DNA of 5,629 bases from the NCBI GenBank assembly GCA_035762565.1, contig DASTOJ010000169.1, forward strand, positions 1-5,629, in the 5' to 3' direction. The position numbers and the translations under genes were made by a program. The notes below the pieces were generated by a model, which saw nothing but the letters and a program-made list of their open reading frames with translations, had not been told where the DNA came from and searched no databases. This DNA comes from AR5 sp035762565. GTDB lineage: Bacteria > Methylomirabilota > Methylomirabilia > Rokubacteriales > CSP1-6. The stretch's first letter is position 1; every line of letters starts with the position of its first letter. Shown here in pieces: positions 1-5,606 of this stretch.

Positions 1-600
1 GACGAAGGTCTGCATCTCCCCGAAGTACGTCCCCTCGCTCAGGCCCAGCAGCTCGACGCCGACCAGGTAACCGCCGAAGATGCCCACCACGTCGAACAGC
101 GCGGTCATGAGCGGGAACGTGACGATGCCGGCCACGATCGACGGCGCCACCAGGTAGCGCATGGGCGACAGCGCCATCACGGTGAGGGCGTCGATCTGCT
201 CGGTGATCCGCATGATGCCCAGCTCGGCCGTGAGGGCCGAGCCCGCTCGCCCCGTCACCATCAGCGCCGCCAGCACCGGCCCCAGCTCGCGGATCAGCGA
301 GAGCGCCACCGCGGGCCCGAGGAAGGCCTCGGAGCCGAACCGGGACAGGGTGAGGAAGATCTGCAGTCCCAGCACCATCCCGGTGAAGGCCCCGGTGAGG
401 ATGATGATGAGGAGCGAGCGGAAGCCGATGTAGTGGATGCGGCCGAGCAGCGCGCCGAACTTGAACGGCGGCGTCAGCGCCGCGGCGACCGCCTGGATCA
501 GAAAGCTGCCGAACCGGCCGAGGGACTCGACGATCCCGATGACCCACCGGCCGAGGCCCTCCAGCGGCCGCACGGCCGGCGTGACGCCCGGCTCAGTCAT
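1..600 (-). CDS. MlaE/YrbE-family ABC lipid transporter permease, partial (3' end outside window)
   Basis: This is the inner-membrane permease of a lipid-moving ABC importer/exporter of the Mla/Ttg2/YrbE type, which works with an ATPase (MlaF) and an MCE-domain substrate protein (MlaD). Exactly 200 codons lie in the window, read from an ATG at 600 leftward, with no stop; family members are about 250-265 aa, so roughly the last 55-60 residues are missing. Visible family hallmarks are a hydrophobic segment at about residues 60-83, the conserved stretch RELGPVLAALMVTGRAGS (104-121), and the TEQIDAL motif (133-139), the cytoplasmic loop thought to contact the ATPase. Further membrane segments lie at about 148-185. 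The start overlaps the shc stop by 8 bp and has no clear Shine-Dalgarno, suggesting translational coupling to shc. The substrate is unknown; hopanoid or phospholipid trafficking is inferred from context. MlaF and MlaD partners are not in view. Confidence 0.93.
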   Translation of the reverse strand, partial: MTEPGVTPAVRPLEGLGRWVIGIVESLGRFGSFLIQAVAAALTPPFKFGALLGRIHYIGFRSLLIIILTGAFTGMVLGLQIFLTLSRFGSEAFLGPAVALSLIRELGPVLAALMVTGRAGSALTAELGIMRITEQIDALTVMALSPMRYLVAPSIVAGIVTFPLMTALFDVVGIFGGYLVGVELLGLSEGTYFGEMQTFV

Positions 601-2518
601 GCATGCGGAGCTTGCGGTACACGCCGAGGGCCCACAGCGGAAAGTACCGGGCGTACAGGTGGTACTTGAGGTAGAACACCCGCGGGAAGCCCGTCCCGTT
701 CCAGAACACGTCCTCCCACGAGCCATCCGGCTGCTGGGTCCGCAACAGATAGGCGATGCCGTTGTCGACGGCCGTCCCCGAGCCGTGGCCGACGGCGAAG
801 AGGGCCAGCAGCGCCCACGCCGTCTGGCTCGGAATGGACTCGCCTCGCCCGGCCAGCTCCGGCTTGGTGTAGCTCTCGCACGTCTCTCCCCAGCCGCCGT
901 CGACGTTCTGGCGCCGCAGGAGCCAGCGCGCCGCGCGCTGCACGAACTCGTGGCGGGGATCGACGCCGATGGCGCCCAGGCCGCGCAGCACCGACCAGGT
1001 GCCGTAGATGTAGTTCACGCCCCAGCGGCCGTACCAGGGGCCGTCGTGTCGCTGGCTGTGGCGGATGAAGTCGAGCGCGCGGTCGGCCGGCTCGAAGTCG
1101 AGCCCGTAGCCGAGCGTGCCGAGCAGCTCGAGCCCCCGCCCGGTCAGGTCCTCGGTGGACGGGTCGATCAGGGCGCCATGGTCGGCGAAGGGGATGTTGT
1201 TCAGGTACAGGCGATTGTTGTCGGCGTCGAACGACGCCCAGCCGCCGTCCTGGTTCTGCATGCCGAGGAACCAGCCCAGGCCGCGCTCCTTGGCCAGCCG
1301 CGTGCGGTCCGGGTCGCCGCCCTGCACCTTTTCCAGCGCCATGAGGACCATCGCGGTGTCGTCGAGGTCGGGGTAGTAGGGGTTGTCGTACTGGAAGGCC
1401 CAGCCGCCGGGCTGCACGTGCGGCCGCTTCACCTGCCAGTCGCCGGGCAGCGCCACCTGCTTGGCCAGCATCCACTCGACGGCGCGCACGAGCGCGGGGT
1501 GGTCGGGGCGCATGCCGCACTCGATCAGCGCGTTGACGGCCAGCGAGGTGTCCCAGACCGGGGACGGGCAGGGCTGGATGTACAGCTCGTCCCCGCGCTC
1601 CACGGCGAGGGCCTCGATCTCCTTGAGCTGGCCCAGGATGAGCGGATGGTCGTCGGGGTAGCCGAGCACGCGCAGGGCCAAAACCGAATTGGCCATGGCG
1701 GGATAGATCCCGCCCAGCCCGCCCGGCACCGACATCCGCTCCTCCAGCCACAGACGGGCGGCTTCGATCGCGCGCTTGCGCAGCGGGCGGGGCGAGAACC
1801 GCTCCCAGATCTTCAGCCCATCGTCGACGGCGATGAAGAAGCTCTTCCAGAACAGACCGCGCCAGGAGAACGGTTCGGGGACGCGGGGGAAGCGCAGGCT
1901 CGTCCGCTCGCGGGGCTCGGGCCACAATTCGTCCAGCGACTGGTGGGGCGGCAGCCACTTGATCGGCTTGCGGTCCATGATGACCAGGAGCGGCACGATC
2001 ACGCAGCGCGACCAGTACGAGACCTCGTAGATGTTGAAGAGGAAGAACGGCGGCGGCAGCAGCATGATCTCGGCCGGCATCGTGGGCACGCCGTTCCAGT
2101 CGTACTCGCCGAACAGCGCCAGCTGGATCTTGGCGAAGACGTTGGCCTTGGCGGGCCCGCCCATCGCCCGGATGCGCTCACGCGCCGCTGCCATGGCGGG
2201 GTCCGTGACGGGCACCCCGGCCAGCTTCATGGCGAAGTAGATCTTGATGGAGGCCGACAGGTCGGCCGGGCCGCCCTCGAAGAGGCTGAAGCCGCCGTCG
2301 GCGCCCTGCCGCCGGCGGAAGTACTGGACGGCCCGCTGCTCGATGTTTCGGTCGACGCGGTCGATCAGGTGACAGAGCAACAGGTACTCGGCGGTGAGCG
2401 CGTGGTCGGCCTGCAGCACGCCGATCCAGTGGCCGTCGGGCGCCTGGACGGAGAGGAGATGCGCCTGCGCGCGGGCAAGGGCGTCCTGAACGGCCGTCAC
2501 GAGCGCAGATGGTAACAT
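593..2518 (-). CDS. shc: Squalene-hopene cyclase
   Basis: This membrane-associated class II terpene cyclase (also hpnF) converts squalene to diploptene and diplopterol, the committed step of hopanoid synthesis. From the ATG at 2518 it is 641 aa, normal for the family (about 630-720). The catalytic acid motif DLDDTA is at residues 384-389. QW-type repeats typical of the alpha-barrel cyclases are visible at QAPDGHW (25-31), QGADGGF (71-77), QNQDGGW (421-427), QRHDGPW (489-495), QNVDGGW (537-543) and QQPDGSW (595-601). Other conserved blocks are VWDTSLAV (321-328) and the C-terminal FPRVFYLKYHLY (611-622). The frame stays open upstream to about 3199, but that part is antisense to the neighbouring gene and lacks cyclase features. 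A GTG at 2524 is an alternative start, and no strong ribosome site decides between them. The second codon is TTA, rare in such GC-rich DNA. It is divergent from the CruF-like gene and leads into the MlaE-like permease. Confidence 0.97.
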   Translation of the reverse strand: MLPSALVTAVQDALARAQAHLLSVQAPDGHWIGVLQADHALTAEYLLLCHLIDRVDRNIEQRAVQYFRRRQGADGGFSLFEGGPADLSASIKIYFAMKLAGVPVTDPAMAAARERIRAMGGPAKANVFAKIQLALFGEYDWNGVPTMPAEIMLLPPPFFLFNIYEVSYWSRCVIVPLLVIMDRKPIKWLPPHQSLDELWPEPRERTSLRFPRVPEPFSWRGLFWKSFFIAVDDGLKIWERFSPRPLRKRAIEAARLWLEERMSVPGGLGGIYPAMANSVLALRVLGYPDDHPLILGQLKEIEALAVERGDELYIQPCPSPVWDTSLAVNALIECGMRPDHPALVRAVEWMLAKQVALPGDWQVKRPHVQPGGWAFQYDNPYYPDLDDTAMVLMALEKVQGGDPDRTRLAKERGLGWFLGMQNQDGGWASFDADNNRLYLNNIPFADHGALIDPSTEDLTGRGLELLGTLGYGLDFEPADRALDFIRHSQRHDGPWYGRWGVNYIYGTWSVLRGLGAIGVDPRHEFVQRAARWLLRRQNVDGGWGETCESYTKPELAGRGESIPSQTAWALLALFAVGHGSGTAVDNGIAYLLRTQQPDGSWEDVFWNGTGFPRVFYLKYHLYARYFPLWALGVYRKLRMHD

Positions 2519-2545
2519 GCACACTCGGCCCGGGACCACCTGAGC
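2519..2545. promoter_or_regulatory. 27-bp divergent intergenic spacer between shc and the cruF-like gene
   Basis: The two divergent units are separated by only 27 bp, too short for two conventional non-overlapping promoters with leaders. Promoter elements for each direction must therefore lie inside the opposing coding region or transcripts must have very short leaders. A weak -10-like TAACAT on the plus strand (2513-2518) sits inside the first codons of shc, but no matching -35 box is evident. On the minus strand an AGGTGG lies about 20 nt before the shc ATG, too far for a good Shine-Dalgarno. The arrangement is seen directly; the regulatory role is inferred. Confidence 0.4.
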
Positions 2546-3430
2546 GTGAGCATCGACCTCCTGACCGGTACCCTCGTGCTGCGGCCCTACGTCTTCGGGT
2601 TCCTCGCGGCGTTCCTCGCGGCGGGAAGGTCGGACCTCGGCTGGCGCCGGACGCTCCTGTTCGGCGCCTGCGTGTCGCCCGTGGCCTGGCTCGCGGAGGC
2701 CAGCTCGACCCGGACGGGCGTTCCGTTCGGGCTCTATCACTACACCGGGGACACGCACGGGCGCGAGCTGTTCCTGGCCAACGTGCCCTTCATGGACCCG
2801 CTGTCGTTCTCGTTCCTGGCCTATGCGTCCTTCTGCCTGGCCCGGACCGTGCTGCGGGGACGGCAGGTGCCGCCGCTCGCGATGGCCCTCGCGACCGGCG
2901 GCCTGATGATGCTGCTCGACGTGGTGATCGACCCCGTGGCGGTGCGCGGCGACCGCTGGTTCCTGGGGCGCGTCTTCTACTACGCGGAGGCCGGCGCTTA
3001 CTTCGGGGTGCCGCTGTCCAACTTCGCCGGGTGGGTCCTCGTCGGCGCCGTGGGCACGGGGGCGTATGTCTGCTGTGGCGGGTGGCTTGAGGCCGGCTTG
3101 GGCCGCAGGTGGCCTGATCCAGGACCGCGGGGCTCCGACACGTCCGGTCTTCCCGTTCGGCGCGGCCGGGGCTCCGACACGCCCGGTCTTACCGTTCACC
3201 CGGCCGGGCCTGTCGCGGCGCGGGCGCTGGACCCCTATGGGAGACGGGCGTGGCCGGGGATCGCGTTATACTACGCCGTGCTCGCGTTCAACCTGGGTGT
3301 GACGGCGTGGATCGGCGAGTGGCTGCTGCTGGCGGTGGGCGCGGCCCTGCACGTGACGGCGGCCGCGGGACTCTTGATGATCCTTCAGCGACCCGCCGTC
3401 CGGCTGGGTCTGGAGAAGCAGCGCGCATGA
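2546..3430 (+). CDS. CruF-like / DUF422 carotenoid-hydratase-family membrane protein
   Basis: This 294-aa multi-pass membrane protein belongs to the DUF422 family. Characterised members (CruF of bacteria and archaea) add water to the terminal double bond of a linear carotenoid end group, making a tertiary alcohol. Family signatures seen are an acidic residue at the end of a membrane segment (E51), FGLYHY (61-66), NVPFMDP (79-85), DVVIDPVAVR (125-134) and YFGVPLSNFAGW (152-163). Hydrophobic segments lie at about 13-26, 36-50, 85-102, 112-128, 160-177, 237-255 and 258-280. The start is a GTG at 2546 preceded by an in-frame stop at 2513; no convincing ribosome site is seen. The linker at about 195-221 is encoded by an imperfect tandem repeat and looks inserted. 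The stop overlaps the hpnH start by 4 bp, indicating one operon. Its substrate here may be a carotenoid or, by context, a squalene/hopanoid; the second is inference. Confidence 0.85.
   Translation: MSIDLLTGTLVLRPYVFGFLAAFLAAGRSDLGWRRTLLFGACVSPVAWLAEASSTRTGVPFGLYHYTGDTHGRELFLANVPFMDPLSFSFLAYASFCLARTVLRGRQVPPLAMALATGGLMMLLDVVIDPVAVRGDRWFLGRVFYYAEAGAYFGVPLSNFAGWVLVGAVGTGAYVCCGGWLEAGLGRRWPDPGPRGSDTSGLPVRRGRGSDTPGLTVHPAGPVAARALDPYGRRAWPGIALYYAVLAFNLGVTAWIGEWLLLAVGAALHVTAAAGLLMILQRPAVRLGLEKQRA
3125..3208. repeat. Imperfect ~39-bp tandem repeat with inverted arms, inside the cruF-like gene
   Basis: Two 30-nt copies with the core GGCTCCGACACG at 3129-3158 and 3168-3197 differ at only two positions and are spaced 39 nt apart, a whole number of codons. 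Each is bracketed by inverted arms: CCGCG/CGCGG (3125-3129 and 3161-3165) around the first, and CGGCCGGG/CCCGGCCG (3163-3170 and 3199-3206) around the second. The second copy also contains a small nested hairpin, CGGT-CTT-ACCG (3184-3194). In the host protein it encodes GSDTSGLP and GSDTPGLT in a hydrophilic linker between membrane segments. The structure resembles a REP-like palindromic element that has landed in frame, but whether it is dispersed in the genome cannot be seen here. Confidence 0.75.
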
Positions 3431-4449
3431 GTGTTCCGCTCTCCCAGATGTGGACCGTGGCGACGTACGTGCTCGGCCAGAAGCTCCGCGGGCGGAAGCG
3501 CTATCCGCTGGTCCTGATGCTGGAGCCGCTGTTCCGCTGCAACCTCGCCTGCGCCGGCTGCGGCAAGATTCAGTACCCCGCCCATGTCTTGAAGAAGCAC
3601 CTCAGCGTCGAGCAGTGCCTGGCCGCCGTCGAGGAGTGCGGGGCGCCGATGGTGTCCATCCCGGGCGGCGAGCCGCTGATGTACCCCGACATCGGCCGCC
3701 TGGTGCGCGAGCTGGTGGCCCGCCGCAAGTACGTCTACCTGTGCACCAACGCCATCCTCCTCAAGCAGAAGCTCGAGGAGGGCCTCTTCCAGCCGTCCAA
3801 GTACCTGTCGTTCAGCGTGCACATGGACGGGCTGCGCGAGGAGCACGACGAGGCGGTGTGCCGCGTCGGCGTCTTCGACGACGCGGTGGAGGGGATCCGC
3901 GAGGCCCTGCGGCGGGGCTTCCGCGTCACCACGAACACCACCCTGTTCGACGGCGCCGACCCGCATCGGATGCGGAAGTTCTTCGACGCCATGATGGACC
4001 TCGGCGTCGAGGGCATGATGGTCTCGCCCGGCTACAGCTACTCGAAGGCGCCCGACCAGGAGCACTTCCTGCGCCGCCAGCGGGCCCACGAGCTGTTCTC
4101 GACCATGCTGGCGAGCCCGAAGAAGCGCTGGCGCTTCAACCAGTCCCCTCTGTTCCTGCAGTTCCTGATGGGACGGCGCGACTTCGAGTGCACACCGTGG
4201 GGCAACCCCACCTACAACATGTTCGGCTGGCAGCGCCCGTGCTATCTGCTGCAGGAGGGCTACGCCGCCACGTTCGAGGAGCTGCTGGAGACGACGCGCT
4301 GGGAGCAGTACGGGCGCCGCAGCGGTAACGACAAGTGCCGGGACTGTATGGTCCACTGTGGCCACGAGCCGAGCGCGGTGGACGCCACGTTCGGGTCCTG
4401 GCGCGGCTTCCGTGACTCCGTCGTGGCCACCGTCACCGGACGGTTCTGA
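3427..4449 (+). CDS. hpnH: Adenosylhopane synthase, radical SAM protein HpnH
   Basis: HpnH is a radical SAM enzyme that uses a [4Fe-4S] cluster to make the 5'-deoxyadenosyl radical and join it to diploptene, giving adenosylhopane, the first C35 hopanoid. The ATG at 3427 gives 340 aa, normal length. The cluster motif CNLACAGC has cysteines 38, 42 and 45, followed by GKIQYP as in HpnH proteins. GGEP, the SAM-contacting motif, is at 80-83. Other HpnH-typical blocks are MMVSPGYSYSKAPDQEHF in the middle, CTPWGNPTYNMFGWQRPCYL near the C-terminal third, and a second cysteine group, CRDCMVHC (304-311). The frame is open upstream to 3250, but that part overlaps the CruF-like gene; the chosen ATG overlaps its stop as ATGA and has GGAGAA at 3412-3417 as ribosome site. 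It lies in the operon with the 111-aa gene and hpnG. Confidence 0.97.
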   Translation: MSVPLSQMWTVATYVLGQKLRGRKRYPLVLMLEPLFRCNLACAGCGKIQYPAHVLKKHLSVEQCLAAVEECGAPMVSIPGGEPLMYPDIGRLVRELVARRKYVYLCTNAILLKQKLEEGLFQPSKYLSFSVHMDGLREEHDEAVCRVGVFDDAVEGIREALRRGFRVTTNTTLFDGADPHRMRKFFDAMMDLGVEGMMVSPGYSYSKAPDQEHFLRRQRAHELFSTMLASPKKRWRFNQSPLFLQFLMGRRDFECTPWGNPTYNMFGWQRPCYLLQEGYAATFEELLETTRWEQYGRRSGNDKCRDCMVHCGHEPSAVDATFGSWRGFRDSVVATVTGRF

Positions 4450-4457
4450 CCGCGGCC

Positions 4458-4793
4458 ATGAGCGACGAGGACCGGAGCCTCGAAGGCTGGGCGCCTGAGA
4501 TCACCGACTCCGCCACGCTGGCCGAGGTCATCGATCGCGCCTTCGACTACCGGGGAGACGTCACCCTCGTGCTCGCCGACGGCCGCCAGCTCGTCGGCTA
4601 TCTGTTCAACCGCAATGCCGACGTGTCCGAACCGTTCGTGCAGATGTTCGAGCGCGGCGGCGACGACCCGGCCACGATCCCCTACGCGCGCATCCGTGCG
4701 ATCCGCTTCACCGGCAAGGATACGGCGGCGGGCAACTCGTTCGCCGCGTGGCTGCGGCTGCGACAGGCGGCCAAGGCGGACGCCGGGGGCTGA
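4458..4793 (+). CDS. Small hypothetical protein between hpnH and hpnG
   Basis: This protein of 111 aa is not one I can assign to a named function. It starts at an ATG 8 nt after the hpnH stop and ends 10 nt before the hpnG start, so it is almost certainly cotranscribed with both. It is acidic at the N-terminus, with a predicted helix at about 19-30 and then a run of alternating hydrophobic strands: DVTLVLADGRQLVGYLFNR (34-52), EPFVQMF (58-64) and the segment around TIPYARIRAIRF (73-84). The DG turn between the first two strands and the closing IRAIRF strand recall small beta-barrel (Sm/SH3-like) folds; this is a guess from pattern, not a family match. There is no signal peptide, membrane segment or cysteine, so it is probably cytosolic. 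It could be an accessory or partner protein for HpnH/HpnG, judged only from position. Codon use matches its neighbours. Confidence 0.85.
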   Translation: MSDEDRSLEGWAPEITDSATLAEVIDRAFDYRGDVTLVLADGRQLVGYLFNRNADVSEPFVQMFERGGDDPATIPYARIRAIRFTGKDTAAGNSFAAWLRLRQAAKADAGG

Positions 4794-4803
4794 GCCGACG
4801 GGC

Positions 4804-5478
4804 GTGACCCGCCTGCTGGTCCTGACCGCAATCGACCTGGAGGCGCGCGAGCTGGCGCGGCATCTCGGCTTGGCGCCCGTCGCCGGGAGCCCCTGGCCGC
4901 GCTTCTCCGGCGGCGCCATCGAGATCGTCGCCATCGGCGTCGGCGCCGGGCACCTGGCGGTGCGACTCGCGCCACCTTCCACCCCGCGGCTCGTCGTGTC
5001 CGCCGGGGCCTGCGGGGCCCTCGCGCCCGAGCTGGCCGTGGGCGCGCTCGTGGTCCCCGAGACCGTGCTGGCACCGGATGGGCGGCGCCTCGCCACCGCC
5101 GCTGACGGTGGACTGCGGCGCCGCGGCACGCTGCTCACGACGGATCACGTGCTGGAGGACGCCGCCGCCAAGTCGCGACTGTGGCTGGCCACCGGCGCGC
5201 TGGCCGTGGACATGGAGTCGGCCGCGATCCTGGCGTGGGCGCTGGAACGAGGGGTGCCGGGCGCCGTCGTCCGGGCCGTGTCCGATCCGGCCGGGCGGGG
5301 GGTGCCCGCCGACCTGGCCCGCGTCGTCCACGACGGCCGCGTGCGTCCGATGCGCGCCGTCAGCGCCGTGCTCGCCCGCCCGCGGGCCCTGGCCGACGCC
5401 ATGGCCCTCCGCGCCGGTACCGCCGCCGCCCTCAAAGCCGTCGCCATCGCCCTGGGTACACTGTCCAGAGCCATATGA
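4804..5478 (+). CDS. hpnG: Hopanoid-associated nucleosidase/phosphorylase HpnG
   Basis: HpnG is a member of the purine nucleoside phosphorylase/MTA-SAH nucleosidase superfamily that removes adenine from adenosylhopane, leading to ribosylhopane. With a GTG start at 4804 it is 224 aa, close to the usual size for this family. The N-terminal strand TRLLVLTAIDLEAREL (2-17) is typical. The glycine-rich purine-site block SAGACGAL is at 66-73, the ribose-binding DMES at 136-139, and the probable general-acid Asp is D161 in RAVSDPAG (157-164). The frame is open upstream to 4615, but that extension overlaps the 111-aa gene and lacks family features. The assignment to HpnG rather than a general nucleosidase rests on the neighbouring hpnH and shc plus overall similarity. 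The ribosome site is weak (a G-rich GGGGG at about 4785-4789). Confidence 0.9.
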   Translation: MTRLLVLTAIDLEARELARHLGLAPVAGSPWPRFSGGAIEIVAIGVGAGHLAVRLAPPSTPRLVVSAGACGALAPELAVGALVVPETVLAPDGRRLATAADGGLRRRGTLLTTDHVLEDAAAKSRLWLATGALAVDMESAAILAWALERGVPGAVVRAVSDPAGRGVPADLARVVHDGRVRPMRAVSAVLARPRALADAMALRAGTAAALKAVAIALGTLSRAI

Positions 5479-5496
5479 GAGCAGGAGAGAGCAGGC
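5477..5496 (+). repeat. Two tandem 10-bp purine-rich repeats after hpnG
   Basis: GAGAGCAGGA is followed directly by GAGAGCAGGC, identical in nine of ten positions, starting inside the hpnG stop codon. A partial third copy, ATGAGAGC, recurs at 5502-5509. The GGAGAG within could serve as a ribosome site for an ATG at 5502, though the spacing of about 14 nt is long. Confidence 0.6.
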
Positions 5497-5522
5497 AGAC
5501 GATGAGAGCCCGCGGGCGGCGC

Positions 5523-5544
5523 GGGTGGGGCCGGGCTGGGGGGG
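5523..5544 (+). other. Canonical G-quadruplex motif downstream of hpnG
   Basis: Four G-runs, at 5523-5525, 5527-5530, 5533-5535 and 5538-5544, are separated by loops of only 1, 2 and 2 nt (T, CC and CT). This satisfies the usual G3+ N1-7 quadruplex rule with very short loops, which favours stability. It lies on the same strand as the hpnH-hpnG mRNA, about 45 nt after the hpnG stop, so it could fold in the transcript or non-template strand. Any function is inferred. Confidence 0.6.
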
Positions 5545-5550
5545 CTGCGC

Positions 5551-5606
5551 GCCGTTCCGTTGGCTTCGATGGTGCACCGCCTCCAAGCCGGACTTCGCCA
5601 TACGGC
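5551..5606. repeat. Imperfect inverted repeat near the window end
   Basis: Outer arms GCCGT (5551-5555) and ACGGC (5602-5606) enclose inner arms built from TCCG plus GGCTT (5556-5566, with a small bulge) against AAGCCGGA (5585-5592). The loop contains the perfect 8-bp palindrome GGTGCACC (5571-5578). It has no T-run, so it is not a standard intrinsic terminator. It could be a short palindromic intergenic element; only one copy is in view. Confidence 0.4.

Noticed and set aside
161..433. 90-codon plus-strand frame opposite the MlaE-like gene
   Set aside because: The opposite strand has an uninterrupted 200-codon permease with conserved motifs; this frame is its shadow.
437..2515. 692-codon open frame on the plus strand opposite shc
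   Set aside because: It is antisense to a textbook squalene-hopene cyclase, has a low-complexity Val/Ala/Arg/Gly-rich composition with no motif, and is the kind of shadow frame expected in very GC-rich coding DNA.
3129..3197. CRISPR-like array
   Set aside because: There are only two repeat copies, the gap between them is 9 nt rather than a spacer-sized unit, they lie inside a coding sequence, and no cas gene is present.
2519..3199. N-terminal extension of the cyclase frame up to 3199
   Set aside because: The extra roughly 226 codons are antisense to the CruF-like gene, show no cyclase features, and would make the protein 868 aa against a family norm of about 630-720.
3250..3426. Upstream extension of hpnH to 3250
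   Set aside because: It overlaps the membrane segments of the CruF-like gene in another frame, whereas the ATG at 3427 gives the normal HpnH N-terminus, an ATGA overlap and a ribosome site.
3385..4365. 326-codon minus-strand frame opposite hpnH
   Set aside because: It has a repetitive Leu/Ala/Val/His/Gln-rich composition and is the mirror of a well-recognised radical SAM gene.
4615..4803. Upstream extension of hpnG to 4615
   Set aside because: It overlaps the 111-aa gene in another frame and is Arg/Ser-rich; the GTG at 4804 gives the expected first beta-strand of the nucleosidase fold.
4260..5138. Minus-strand frames opposite the 111-aa gene and hpnG (also 4708-5601)
   Set aside because: They show Arg/Gly/Pro-rich composition without motifs and conflict with plus-strand genes that carry clear family signatures.
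5508..5517. GCCCGCGGGC palindrome as a terminator stem after hpnG
   Set aside because: It is a 10-bp perfect palindrome with no loop and no following T-run, so it does not fit an intrinsic terminator.
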